Part shown: positions 16,974 through 25,767 of the stretch, piece after piece
Position numbering within the stretch: the first letter of the stretch is position 1
Layout of the letters: each line of letters begins with the position of its first letter
Position numbers and translations under genes: made by a program
DNA from: Hoeflea sp.
Lineage (GTDB): Bacteria; Pseudomonadota; Alphaproteobacteria; Rhizobiales; Rhizobiaceae
Length of the DNA stretch: 64,000 nucleotides
Assembly: GCF_030682515.1 (NCBI RefSeq)
Contig: NZ_JAUXOD010000032.1
Location: 1-64,000, forward strand
Reading direction: 5' to 3'
Notes under the pieces: generated by a model
What the model was told of the DNA's origin: nothing
What the model saw: the letters and a program-made list of their open reading frames with translations, nothing else
Databases searched by the model: none

Positions 16974-19900
16974 CTATTCTGCCGCGGTGCGCCGGGTGAC
17001 CGTCACCTGGTTGAGGAAGGCGCGAAGCGCGGCGGGCTTGATCGGCTTGTTCTGGACGGTGATGCGTTCGGACTCGGCCGCGGCGCGGACCTCCGGCGTC
17101 CGGTCGGCGGTGACCAGCAGCGCCGGGATGTCCATCTTCCACAGGCTGCGCAGCGCGACGATGGTCTCGAGCCCCGTGCCGTCATCCAGGTGATAGTCGG
17201 CGAAGATGACGTCGGGCGCATCCTCGGTCTCGGCGATCCTGAGGCTGTCGATGAGCGAGCCCGCCGCCAGCACCGTGCATCCCCAGCCGCTCAGCAGGAG
17301 CGTCATGCCCTCCAGGATCTTGGGCTCATTGTCGACGCACAGGACCCGCAATCCCTTCAGATTGGCGATGGCCTGGCTGGCCGCGGTGCGCCTGGGTTGG
17401 GCCTGGATGCGCTTGACATTGGTCTCGAGCGGCAGCTCCACCCTGAACTCGGTGCCTTTTCCCGCCTGCGAGGAGATGTCGACGGAATGCTTGAGCACCC
17501 TGGCGATGCGGTCGACGATCGACAGGCCGAGCCCCAGTCCCGAGGCCGTGCGCGCGCCCTCCTCGAGCCGGGCGAATTCGCGGAAGACGGTGCGGAACTT
17601 GGTCGAGGGAATCCCGATCCCGGTGTCGATGACCTGGATGAGGACCTTGTCGCCGCGCCGCCGCACGCCCACCAGCACCCGTCCCTCGCGGGTGTACTTG
17701 ATGGCGTTGGACACCAGGTTCTGCACCAACCGCCTGAGCAGATTGGGGTCGGAGCGCACATGAACGCTGGTCGGCATCACCGTGAAACGGAGATTTTTCT
17801 CCCGCGCCACCGGCGCGAAATCGGTGACCACCCGCTGCAGCAGATCGTTGAGCGGAAAGCTCGACAGCTGCGGTTTCATTGCCCCGGTGTCGAGCCGCGA
17901 GATGTCGAGGACGGCGCCGAGGATGGCCTCCACCGATTCCAGCGAGGAATCGATGTTCTGCACCAGTTTCTGGTTGGGTGAATTGCCAAGCCGCTCCACC
18001 AGCGTGGAGGAATAGAGCCGCGCCGCATTGAGCGGCTGCAGGATGTCATGCCCGGCCGCGGCCAGGAACCGGGTCTTGCCGATATTGGCCTCTTCCGCCG
18101 TCAGCTGCGCCTTCTCGAGCTCCCGGTTCACCCGCATGAGTTCGGCGGTCCGCTGGCTGACCCTCTGCTCAAGCGTCTCGTTGGCCTGCTTGAGCGCCAT
18201 GTCGGCGGCGACCCGCTCGGTGATGTCGGCATAGGTCGTCACGATGCCGCTGTCGGGCATCGGGTTCGAGCGGATCTCGATAATCCGTTTCTCCGGCCCG
18301 ATGGTGAGCGAGAAAGCCGTGTCCATGACCAGGAACCGGTCGACCACGTCCTGTTCCTCGCCGGCCTTGATGTCGCCGCGCTCGGCCAGCATCGAAATGA
18401 TGCTCTCCAGCGGAAAGCCGACCTGGCCCACCTGTTCGGGCAGTTCCAAGAGCGAGCGGAACCGCTTGTTCCACACCGTGAGCCTGTTGGTGCTGTCGAA
18501 CACGGTGATGCCCTGGTTCATCTGCCCGAGCGCCGTCTGCAGGAGATCGCGGTTGTACTGCAGCGCCTCCGAGGCCTCGTCGAGCAGCCGCGCGGTGTTG
18601 CCGGGCATGTCGTCGGCGCGTTCGAACAGCAAGGACAGGACCAGCCGCGCCGAGGCAGAACCGATGGCGCTGCCCAGCAGCTGCTCGGCAAACCGCAAGA
18701 GCCCGATGTCGGCGGGGTCGTCGGCGTTGATCCAGCGGCCGATGGCCAGCTCATGGGAGTGAAACGAGCGCTCCGTCCGTTCATGGCCGAGATAGCGGCT
18801 GATGGTCTGCTTGAGATCGGCCACCGTCACCTTGGTCTTCCAGCTCCGGCTTGACGTGGTCAGCCTCCTGCTCTCCGGGATGAACATGGCGGCCTGAATT
18901 CGTTCGATGGATTTGGGACGGCGCGACATCGATCCGATCACATAGAGCAGGCAGTTGGCGATCAGGCTGAGCACGACCGCGTTGAACAGCGGATCGGAGC
19001 CCGGTCCGGAAAAGCCATCCGTGCCGGGAATGACGAAATCGAGGATCGCCGCCGCGATATGGCTGTTGTCCGGTCCGCCGAGACTGGGAACCATCAGCAT
19101 GTAGGCCCAGATGGCGATCCCGCCCGACAGGCCAGCGACCGCGCCGCGGGCATTGGCCTGGCGCCAGAACAACCCGCCGAAAAAGGCCGGCGCCAGCTGC
19201 GCGATCGCGGCAAATGACAGGAGCCCGATCGAGGCAAGGCCGGCATTGATGTCGGCGTGGCGGTAATAGGCAAAGCCCAGGAGCAGGATGCCGACGATCG
19301 CCGTCCGCCTTATTGTCAGGATCAGGCCGGAGAAATCGCCGCTCAGTCCGCGCCGGTTGCGCCGCCGGAGCACCACCGGCACGACGATGTCGTTGGACAC
19401 CATGATCGCCACGGCCACGGAGGCCACAATGACCATGGCGGTCGCCGCCGAAAAGCCGCCGATGAAGGTGATCAGCGCAATGATCGGCATGGCGTTGGCC
19501 ATCGGCAGCGACAGCACGAAAAGGTCGCTGGCGCCGCCGGCGCCGAACTGCAGCACGCCGGCAATCGCCACGGGCAGCACGAAGAGGTTGATGGCGATGA
19601 GGTAGAGCGGCAGCAGCCACCCCGCCAGCCGCAATTCTCCCGGCGTCCGGTTTTCGACCACCGTGACGTGGAACTGGCGCGGCAGCAGGATGATGGCGAA
19701 GGCCGACAGCACGATCAGCAGGACCCAGCGCTGCGGCGGCGTCTCGTAGGTCAGCGCCTTCATCACATCGGCATTGGCGACCGCCGCATTGACCAGATCC
19801 CAGGGGCCGTCATACATCACGAAGACCACCGACAGCCCGACCAGGGTGAAGGCCAGCAGCTTGACCAGGGATTCCATGGCGACTGCCAGGATCAGGCCGT

Positions 19901-20474
19901 CCTGGTGTTCCGTCGCATCGGTGTGACGGGTGCCGAAAATCGCCGCGAAGGCCGCCAGCAGCAGGGTCACGAAAAACGAGATGTCGGACAGGAAGAAGGT
20001 CTCGGTGACCCGGTTGAGTTGCTCGACATCAACCAGCACCGCCACCGAGGACGAGACCGCCTTGAGCTGCAGGGCGATGTAGGGGATGATCCCGGTCACC
20101 GCGATCAGCGCGACAAGCGCTGCCACCAATGGGCTCTTGCCGTAGCGCGCGGCCATGAAATCGGCGATGGATGTCAGCTTCTCGGCCTTGGCCAGGTTGA
20201 CGATGCGCCTCAGGATCGGCATGCCGAGGGTGAACATCAGGATCGGGCCGATATAGATCGCGGTGAATTCGAGCCCGCGCGAGGCAGCGAGCCCGACCCC
20301 GCCGAAATAGGTCCAGGACGTGCAGTAGATTGCCAGGCTGAGCGAATAGATGATGGGACGGCCCGCCAGCCGCCGGCGCCGCTGGCGCACCGAACGGTCG
20401 CCATAGGTGGCGATCGCGAACAGCAGCATCATATAGAAAAGGGCTGATCCAAACACCAGCCAGCCGGGCATCAT
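16974..20474 (-). CDS. CbrA-like hybrid histidine kinase fused to a sodium:solute symporter domain
   Basis: 1166 residues. Residues 1 to about 500 form a sodium:solute symporter (SLC5-like) module with 12-13 hydrophobic segments (IYCTSWTYFGGVG, LMVPSLGGPD). A PAS-like region covers about 640-760 (GITVFDSTNRLTVWNKRFRS). A coiled linker is followed by the kinase core, with H809 in AAAGHDILQP, an N-box in NAIKYTREGR, DTGIGIP and GLGLGLSIV. The C-terminal receiver has D1093 in VIFADYHLDDG. The architecture is that of CbrA-type sensors, which couple transport or nutrient state to a response regulator. GGGGAG precedes ATG 20474. Ligand unknown; the neighbouring NarL-type regulator is the obvious output candidate. 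Confidence 0.92.
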   Translation of the reverse strand: MMPGWLVFGSALFYMMLLFAIATYGDRSVRQRRRRLAGRPIIYSLSLAIYCTSWTYFGGVGLAASRGLEFTAIYIGPILMFTLGMPILRRIVNLAKAEKLTSIADFMAARYGKSPLVAALVALIAVTGIIPYIALQLKAVSSSVAVLVDVEQLNRVTETFFLSDISFFVTLLLAAFAAIFGTRHTDATEHQDGLILAVAMESLVKLLAFTLVGLSVVFVMYDGPWDLVNAAVANADVMKALTYETPPQRWVLLIVLSAFAIILLPRQFHVTVVENRTPGELRLAGWLLPLYLIAINLFVLPVAIAGVLQFGAGGASDLFVLSLPMANAMPIIALITFIGGFSAATAMVIVASVAVAIMVSNDIVVPVVLRRRNRRGLSGDFSGLILTIRRTAIVGILLLGFAYYRHADINAGLASIGLLSFAAIAQLAPAFFGGLFWRQANARGAVAGLSGGIAIWAYMLMVPSLGGPDNSHIAAAILDFVIPGTDGFSGPGSDPLFNAVVLSLIANCLLYVIGSMSRRPKSIERIQAAMFIPESRRLTTSSRSWKTKVTVADLKQTISRYLGHERTERSFHSHELAIGRWINADDPADIGLLRFAEQLLGSAIGSASARLVLSLLFERADDMPGNTARLLDEASEALQYNRDLLQTALGQMNQGITVFDSTNRLTVWNKRFRSLLELPEQVGQVGFPLESIISMLAERGDIKAGEEQDVVDRFLVMDTAFSLTIGPEKRIIEIRSNPMPDSGIVTTYADITERVAADMALKQANETLEQRVSQRTAELMRVNRELEKAQLTAEEANIGKTRFLAAAGHDILQPLNAARLYSSTLVERLGNSPNQKLVQNIDSSLESVEAILGAVLDISRLDTGAMKPQLSSFPLNDLLQRVVTDFAPVAREKNLRFTVMPTSVHVRSDPNLLRRLVQNLVSNAIKYTREGRVLVGVRRRGDKVLIQVIDTGIGIPSTKFRTVFREFARLEEGARTASGLGLGLSIVDRIARVLKHSVDISSQAGKGTEFRVELPLETNVKRIQAQPRRTAASQAIANLKGLRVLCVDNEPKILEGMTLLLSGWGCTVLAAGSLIDSLRIAETEDAPDVIFADYHLDDGTGLETIVALRSLWKMDIPALLVTADRTPEVRAAAESERITVQNKPIKPAALRAFLNQVTVTRRTAAE

Positions 20475-20707
20475 TGGTTTGCGCTCCCCACCAATCCTCC
20501 AGCCCGCAGCATAGACCGATCCACCAGCCAAACAAAGCAGCCTTTGGTCCAGCAAAGCCGAGCCTCTGCAACCGCGTGGGAGCTGGAAAAAAGCCGGTTT
20601 CCTGAAGGGACAATTATGTTAGAAAAATCGCATGCAAGCGGGGGCGAGGCGCGTGCCCGGGCAGCGTTGCAAAGAGGGACATGACGCGCCGAATGGAGTG
20701 ACTGAAC

Positions 20708-21121
20708 ATGCTGAATGAGTTCAAGGCGTTCATCGCCAAGGGCAATGTCATGGACCTGGCCGTGGGCGTCATCATTGGCGGCGCTTTCGGCCTGATCGTA
20801 TCGTCGCTGGTCAACGACATGATCATGCCGATTGCCGGAGCCATCTTTGGCGGCATCGACTTTTCCAACTACTTCATCCCGCTCGCTGGCGGTGTGACTG
20901 CGACCACCCTGGAGGCCGCCAGGGAGCAGGGCGCCGTGCTCGCCTATGGCAACTTCCTCACGGTGCTGATCAATTTCCTGATCCTCGCCTGGATCATTTT
21001 CCTGATGGTCAAGGCGGTCAACTCGATTCGCATCAAGGAACAGGCCTCGCCGGCTGAGCCGGCTGCACCCCCGGCCGACATCGCCCTGCTCACCGAGATC
21101 CGCGATCTGCTGAAAAAGTGA
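20708..21121 (+). CDS. mscL: Large-conductance mechanosensitive channel
   Basis: 137-residue MscL. TM1 contains [16 protein letters not shown], the conserved pore-lining start with the small-residue packing, followed by [12 protein letters not shown]2 is [16 protein letters not shown], and the cytoplasmic helix ends AEIRDLLKK-like as in other MscL. The channel opens under membrane tension to release solutes on hypo-osmotic shock. GGAG lies 9 bp before ATG 20708. A perfect 11-bp inverted repeat shortly downstream (21164-21193) probably ends the transcript. Confidence 0.96.
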   Translation: MLNEFKAFIAKGNVMDLAVGVIIGGAFGLIVSSLVNDMIMPIAGAIFGGIDFSNYFIPLAGGVTATTLEAAREQGAVLAYGNFLTVLINFLILAWIIFLMVKAVNSIRIKEQASPAEPAAPPADIALLTEIRDLLKK

Positions 21122-21163
21122 GATCGTGATCCGGTGCCTGTCGTCTCAGGCAGGTCCATCCAG

Positions 21164-21193
21164 CGAAGCCCCGGAGGCCAGACCGGGGCTTCG
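21164..21193 (+). terminator. Hairpin terminator candidate after mscL
   Basis: Perfect 11-bp inverted repeat (CGAAGCCCCGG and CCGGGGCTTCG) with an 8-nt loop, 42 bp after the mscL stop. No T-run follows, so it may terminate inefficiently or act as a 3'-end stabiliser. Confidence 0.6.
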
Positions 21194-21298
21194 TGCATTC
21201 TGGCGCCCCGCTCGCATCACAAAATTCCATCGATCCATGAAGTCGGGGCTGATGCGATCTCCCGCGGGAGCAGCTAAGAGAGGCAAACGGAGTTTGCC

Positions 21299-22465
21299 AT
21301 GAACCAGTTCGACAGTCTGAGCCGCCGCGCCATCCACTCCCCCGAAAGCGGCATCGTCGCCGTGGCCAACCACGGCCGGTTGAAGCCGGGCCTGATCCCG
21401 CTGTGGGCCGGCGAGGGCGACGAGCCGACACCGGGGTTCATCAGCCAGGCCGCCGCCGCTGCCATGATGGCGGGCGAGACCTTCTACACCTGGCAGCGCG
21501 GCATTCCGGAACTCAGGCAGGCGCTCGCCGATTACCATGCCCGGCATTTCGGCCGCCGGCTTCCGCTCGATGCGTTCTGCGTCACCGGCTCGGGCATGCA
21601 GGCCATCAAGATCGCCATCGAGGCGGTCACCGATCCGGGCGACGAAGTCATCCAGATCACCCCGGCCTGGCCGAACTTCGCCGCGGCGCTCGAGATGTCG
21701 GGCGGAGTGCCCGTGGCCACGACGCTCGACTATGCCGATGGTCGCTGGAGCATCGATCCGGACCGGATCGCCGCCGCCGTCACGCCCAAGACTCGGGCTT
21801 TGTTCATCAACTCCCCGTCCAACCCGACCGGCTGGACCGCGACGCGCGAGGATCTGGTGGCAATCCTCGACCTGGCGCGCAAGCACGGATTCTGGATCAT
21901 CGCCGACGAGATCTACGCCCGCTTCGTCTATGCCGGCGGACGCGCGCCGTCGTTCCTCGACATCATGGACGACACGGACCGGATCATCTTCGTCAACACG
22001 TTTTCCAAGAACTGGTCGATGACCGGCTGGCGGGTCGGCTGGATCGTCGCGCCGCCATCGATCATCCAGGTGCTGGAAAACAGCGTCCAGTACCAGACCT
22101 CCGGCGTCGCCCAGTTCATGCAGAAGGGCGCACTGGCGGCGCTCGAACAGGGCGAGGGCCATGTCGAGGCCCAGATCGCCAAGGCGACGGCGGCGCGGGA
22201 CCTGTTCTGCGATGCGCTGACCAGCACCAACCGGGTGGTGACGCAGAAACCGGACGGGGCGTTCTATGCGTTCTTCCGCATCGACGGCGTCACCGACACG
22301 CGTGCCGCGGCGATCGACATCGTCGACCGCGCGAATGTCGGCCTCGCCCCGGGCACGGCCTTCGGGGCGGGCGGATCGAGCTTCCTTCGCGCCTGCTTCC
22401 TGCGCCGCCTCGACCATGTCGAGGAAGCCGCCGGCCGGTTGGCGGGCTACATTTCCTCGCTTTAG
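21299..22465 (+). CDS. PLP-dependent class I/II aminotransferase
   Basis: 388-residue fold-type I aminotransferase close to the aspartate aminotransferase branch. Visible are GSGMQAIKIAIEAV for cofactor phosphate, NSPSNPTGWT with the Asn that touches PLP, DEIYARFVY with the Asp, the Schiff-base lysine in TFSKNWSMTGWRVGW, and the C-terminal Arg in FLRACF. Substrate cannot be deduced reliably; an amino acid/2-oxoglutarate exchange is expected. CGGAG precedes ATG 21299. It is complete and reads towards galE, with a 115-bp gap. Confidence 0.9.
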   Translation: MNQFDSLSRRAIHSPESGIVAVANHGRLKPGLIPLWAGEGDEPTPGFISQAAAAAMMAGETFYTWQRGIPELRQALADYHARHFGRRLPLDAFCVTGSGMQAIKIAIEAVTDPGDEVIQITPAWPNFAAALEMSGGVPVATTLDYADGRWSIDPDRIAAAVTPKTRALFINSPSNPTGWTATREDLVAILDLARKHGFWIIADEIYARFVYAGGRAPSFLDIMDDTDRIIFVNTFSKNWSMTGWRVGWIVAPPSIIQVLENSVQYQTSGVAQFMQKGALAALEQGEGHVEAQIAKATAARDLFCDALTSTNRVVTQKPDGAFYAFFRIDGVTDTRAAAIDIVDRANVGLAPGTAFGAGGSSFLRACFLRRLDHVEEAAGRLAGYISSL

Positions 22466-22580
22466 AGGCGATCGTCCGCACGCCCGGGCCGGGCGCTGCG
22501 GGGCTCGGGAATATCCCGTTCATGGTTTCTTGAATTTTGCCGTGCATGGTTTGGCGGTGAATTTCCAGCGAGGAAGCGCC

Positions 22581-23576
22581 ATGACGGTTCTGGTGACCGG
22601 CGGAGCAGGATATATCGGCAGCCACATGGTCTGGGCGCTGCTTGACGCCGGGGAAGAGGTGGTGGTCATCGACCGGCTGTCGACCGGCTACGAATGGGCC
22701 GTGGCCCCGGAAGCAAGGCTGATCCGTGCCGATATCGCCGACACGAAGACGGTGGCCGACATCATCGCGGCGCACGGCGTGAGGGCGGTCATTCATTTCG
22801 CCGGCTCCATCTCGGTGCCCGAATCCCTGGTCGATCCGCTCGGCTATTATCACAACAACACGGCCAATTCGCTCGCCCTGATCCGCACCGCGATCGAAAA
22901 CGGGGTCGACAAGTTCGTCTTCTCCTCCACCGCGGCCGTCTATGGCAGTCCCGAGGGCTCGGGCCGCGTCGCCGAATCCACCCCCACCCTGCCGCAGTCG
23001 CCCTATGGCGTCTCCAAGCTGATGACCGAGCGGATGCTGGCCGACGCCGCCGCAGCCCATGATTTCCGCTATGCGGCACTGCGCTATTTCAATGTTTCGG
23101 GCGCCGATCCCCTGGGCCGCACCGGGCAATCCACCCGCGGCGCCGCCAACCTGATCAAGGTCGCCACGGAAGCGGCGATGGGCAAGCGCGACGGCATCGA
23201 GGTCTTCGGCTCAGATTATCCGACCCGGGACGGCACCTGCGTGCGCGATTTCATCCATGTCACCGATCTGGTTGCCGCCCATCTCGACGCGCTCACCTAT
23301 CTGCGCGCCGGGGGGGAGAGCCTGATCGCCAATTGCGGCTATGGCCGGGGCTACACCGTGCGCGAAGTGCTGGATTCGGTCCGGCGCGTCAGCGGGCGGG
23401 ATTTCGAGATCCGCGTGGGCGGGCGGCGCGAGGGCGATATCGTCTCCTCGGTGGCCGATTCAACCCGGGCGCGGACCGTGCTCGACTGGACGCCGCGGCT
23501 CGATGACATCGACCAGATCGTCGGCAGCGCGCTCGCCTGGGAGGCGCATCTGCTGCGCAGCAACCACAAGGTCTGA
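22581..23576 (+). CDS. galE: UDP-glucose 4-epimerase (GalE/ExoB)
   Basis: 331-residue short-chain dehydrogenase-type epimerase interconverting UDP-glucose and UDP-galactose. The NAD-binding motif is VTGGAGYIGSH at residues 4-14, the catalytic serine region is FSSTAAVYG, and the YxxxK pair is in SPYGVSKLMTE; the substrate region has ALRYFNVSGADP. Length and start (MTVLVTGGAG, after GAGGAAG) agree with rhizobial ExoB, which supplies UDP-galactose for exopolysaccharide and lipopolysaccharide. No exo genes are near, so the general symbol is used. Converges on the crotonase gene. Confidence 0.93.
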   Translation: MTVLVTGGAGYIGSHMVWALLDAGEEVVVIDRLSTGYEWAVAPEARLIRADIADTKTVADIIAAHGVRAVIHFAGSISVPESLVDPLGYYHNNTANSLALIRTAIENGVDKFVFSSTAAVYGSPEGSGRVAESTPTLPQSPYGVSKLMTERMLADAAAAHDFRYAALRYFNVSGADPLGRTGQSTRGAANLIKVATEAAMGKRDGIEVFGSDYPTRDGTCVRDFIHVTDLVAAHLDALTYLRAGGESLIANCGYGRGYTVREVLDSVRRVSGRDFEIRVGGRREGDIVSSVADSTRARTVLDWTPRLDDIDQIVGSALAWEAHLLRSNHKV

Positions 23577-23606
23577 GTCCCGGCGCGATCGACCGACGGC
23601 CAGGCC

Positions 23607-24437
23607 TCAATCACCGATCGGCTTGAGATCATCAAACATGGGTTGCCGCTTCTCGCCCTGGGCTATGAACGCTTCCCTGATATCCTCGGGGCGCAGCATC
23701 GCCGCATTCCACACCGAGACATAGTCGAGCGCGTCGGCGGTCGAATGGTCGCGGGCGTAATTGGCCATCGCTTTGCAGCCCGAAACCGCCAGCGGCGAAT
23801 GCCGGGCGATCTGCCGCGCGATCGCCATCACGCCCTCGAGCAGCGCCTCGTGGCTCTCGAACACCTCGTTGACCAGGCCGATCTCCTTGGCTTTCCCGGC
23901 CGGCAGCCGCTCGGCCGTATAGGCCATCTGCCGCGCCCAGCCCTCGGGGATCAGCCGCACCAGCCGCGGAAACGTGCCGACATCGGCGGTCATGCCGATG
24001 GCGGTCTCCTGCACCGCAAAGAACGCGTCGGCGGAGGCGTAGCGGCAGTCGCAGGCGGTGGCGAGATCGACGCCCGCGCCGATGGCGCCGCCCTGGATGG
24101 CCGCGAGCACCGGCTGGCGGGCGCGTTCGAGCGCCGAGAACGTGTCCTGCAGCATCCTGATCCTGTGGCGGAACGCCTCTGCCGACACGTGGATGTTGGC
24201 CGGGTCGCCCTCAAGGCCGCCGCTCATGAACACCGAGATATCCATGCCTGAGGTGAAGTGCTTGCCTTCCGACGAGATGACGATGACCCGGGCTTCCGCA
24301 CCGCGCGAAATCCTGTCGACCACGGCAGGCAGTTCCCTCCAGAACTCGAGCGTCATGGAATTGGCCTTGTCCGGGCGGTTGAAGCGGATATGGGCGATGT
24401 GGTCGGTGATCTCGAGGGTGAAGCAGGCATAGGTCAT
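23607..24437 (-). CDS. Crotonase-family enoyl-CoA isomerase (dienoyl-CoA isomerase-like)
   Basis: 276-residue enoyl-CoA hydratase/isomerase-family protein. The oxyanion-hole segments are FTSGMDIS and QGGAIGAGVD. The three acidic positions used by delta3,5-delta2,4-dienoyl-CoA isomerase seem to be present: D in GAGVDLATACD, E in FAVQETAIG and D in ADVGTFPRL. That favours a dienoyl-CoA isomerase acting in beta-oxidation of unsaturated fatty acids over a plain hydratase. AAGGAG precedes the start at 24437. It is divergent from the class V aminotransferase, and the shared 170 bp contains an 8-bp inverted repeat at 24545-24572. Confidence 0.87.
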   Translation of the reverse strand: MTYACFTLEITDHIAHIRFNRPDKANSMTLEFWRELPAVVDRISRGAEARVIVISSEGKHFTSGMDISVFMSGGLEGDPANIHVSAEAFRHRIRMLQDTFSALERARQPVLAAIQGGAIGAGVDLATACDCRYASADAFFAVQETAIGMTADVGTFPRLVRLIPEGWARQMAYTAERLPAGKAKEIGLVNEVFESHEALLEGVMAIARQIARHSPLAVSGCKAMANYARDHSTADALDYVSVWNAAMLRPEDIREAFIAQGEKRQPMFDDLKPIGD

Positions 24438-24544
24438 GGTCGTCTCCTTGGGGCGTCAGGTGCATCCGGGCTGCGGCAGCGGTGGCCTGAAGCGCCCGGA
24501 TTGGGCCATGCGGACCACGAACTGCGCCTTCAATCTTTCCGAAA

Positions 24545-24572
24545 ACAGGCCTATAGCATGGCTCAGGCCTGT
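24545..24572. promoter_or_regulatory. Inverted repeat in a divergent promoter region, operator candidate
   Basis: Perfect 8-bp arms ACAGGCCT and AGGCCTGT separated by 12 bp, in the 170-bp gap between the divergent crotonase (start 24437) and aminotransferase (start 24608). Spacing is typical of a dimeric regulator site; no regulator gene is adjacent, so its partner is unknown. Confidence 0.4.
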
Positions 24573-24607
24573 GCAAAGCTGGGCAGGTCGCAAGAGGAGA
24601 CGACCCC

Positions 24608-25741
24608 ATGACCATGATCGCATCGCCCGTGGACCCCGATGGTCTCATGGAATTCTCTGTGGTCTTCACCGACCGCTCGCTCAACCACATGTCGAAGACG
24701 TTCCAGCGCGTCATGACCGATCTTAACGCCATGCTGTGCGAGGTCTATCGGGCCGAGGCGGCGGTGATCGTGCCTGGCGGCGGGACCTTCGGCATGGAAG
24801 CGGTCGCCCGCCAGTTCGCCACCGACGCCCATGTCATGGTCATCCGCAATGGCTGGTTCTCCTATCGCTGGACCCAGATCCTCGAGATGGGCGGCATTGC
24901 CGCCCAGGCCACCGTGCTCAAGGCAGGCCAGACCGGCAACGAGAGCATCTCGGCCTTCGCGCCGCAATCCATCGAGGCGATCACCGCCAGGATCCGCGAG
25001 GAACGGCCGGGCGTAGTGTTCGCGCCCCATGTCGAGACATCCGCGGGCGTCATCCTTCCCGACGAATATCTCAAGGAGATTTCCGCGGCGGCCCGCGATG
25101 TCGGCGCCCTGTTCGTGCTCGACTGCATCGCCTCGGGCTGCGTCTGGGTCGACATGAAGGCCACCGGCGTCGACGTGCTGATCTCGGCGCCGCAGAAGGG
25201 CTGGAGCGCCTCGCCCTGCGCCGGGCTGGTGATGCTCGGCGACCGCGCCCTTGCAAGGCTCGGCGAGACCAAGAGCTCGAGCTTTGCGGTGGATCTCAAG
25301 AAATGGCACGACATCATGCAGGCCTATGTCGGCGGCGGCCATGCCTATCATTCCACCATGCCGACGGACGCGCTCAAGGTGTTTCGCGACAGGATGATCG
25401 AGACCCGCGATTTCGGCTTCGAGCTGGCCCGCGAGCGGCAGTGGGAGCTTGGCCGCAAGGTCCGGGCGCTGCTGTCCCGTCGCGGCTTCAAGTCTGTCGC
25501 GGCCGAAGGGTTCGAGGCGCCGGGCGTCGTGGTGAGCTACACCAGGGACCCCGACTTCCAGAACGGCAAGAAATTTGTGGCCGAAGGCATGCAGATCGCG
25601 GCCGGCGTACCGCTGATGTGCGACGAGCCCGCCGATTTCAGGACGTTCCGGATCGGCCTGTTCGGGCTCGACAAGCTGGGCGACGTCGATGCCGCGACCG
25701 CGCGCCTGGAAACCGTCCTGGACAAGCTCGCCGACGGCTGA
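24608..25741 (+). CDS. PLP-dependent class V aminotransferase (serine-pyruvate/alanine-glyoxylate type)
   Basis: 377-residue class V aminotransferase. PGGGTFGMEAVARQF near residue 57 matches the cofactor phosphate loop, FVLDCIASG carries the Asp that contacts the pyridine nitrogen, and the Schiff-base lysine is in ISAPQKGWSASP. The family includes serine-glyoxylate, alanine-glyoxylate and phosphonoacetaldehyde-type aminotransferases; I cannot choose among them. AGGAG precedes ATG 24608. Leader sequence GGAGACGACC occurs both here and before the divergent crotonase, so the two may be co-regulated. Confidence 0.88.
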   Translation: MTMIASPVDPDGLMEFSVVFTDRSLNHMSKTFQRVMTDLNAMLCEVYRAEAAVIVPGGGTFGMEAVARQFATDAHVMVIRNGWFSYRWTQILEMGGIAAQATVLKAGQTGNESISAFAPQSIEAITARIREERPGVVFAPHVETSAGVILPDEYLKEISAAARDVGALFVLDCIASGCVWVDMKATGVDVLISAPQKGWSASPCAGLVMLGDRALARLGETKSSSFAVDLKKWHDIMQAYVGGGHAYHSTMPTDALKVFRDRMIETRDFGFELARERQWELGRKVRALLSRRGFKSVAAEGFEAPGVVVSYTRDPDFQNGKKFVAEGMQIAAGVPLMCDEPADFRTFRIGLFGLDKLGDVDAATARLETVLDKLADG

Positions 25742-25767
25742 AATCAGCGGGTTCGGACCGGAGCCAC

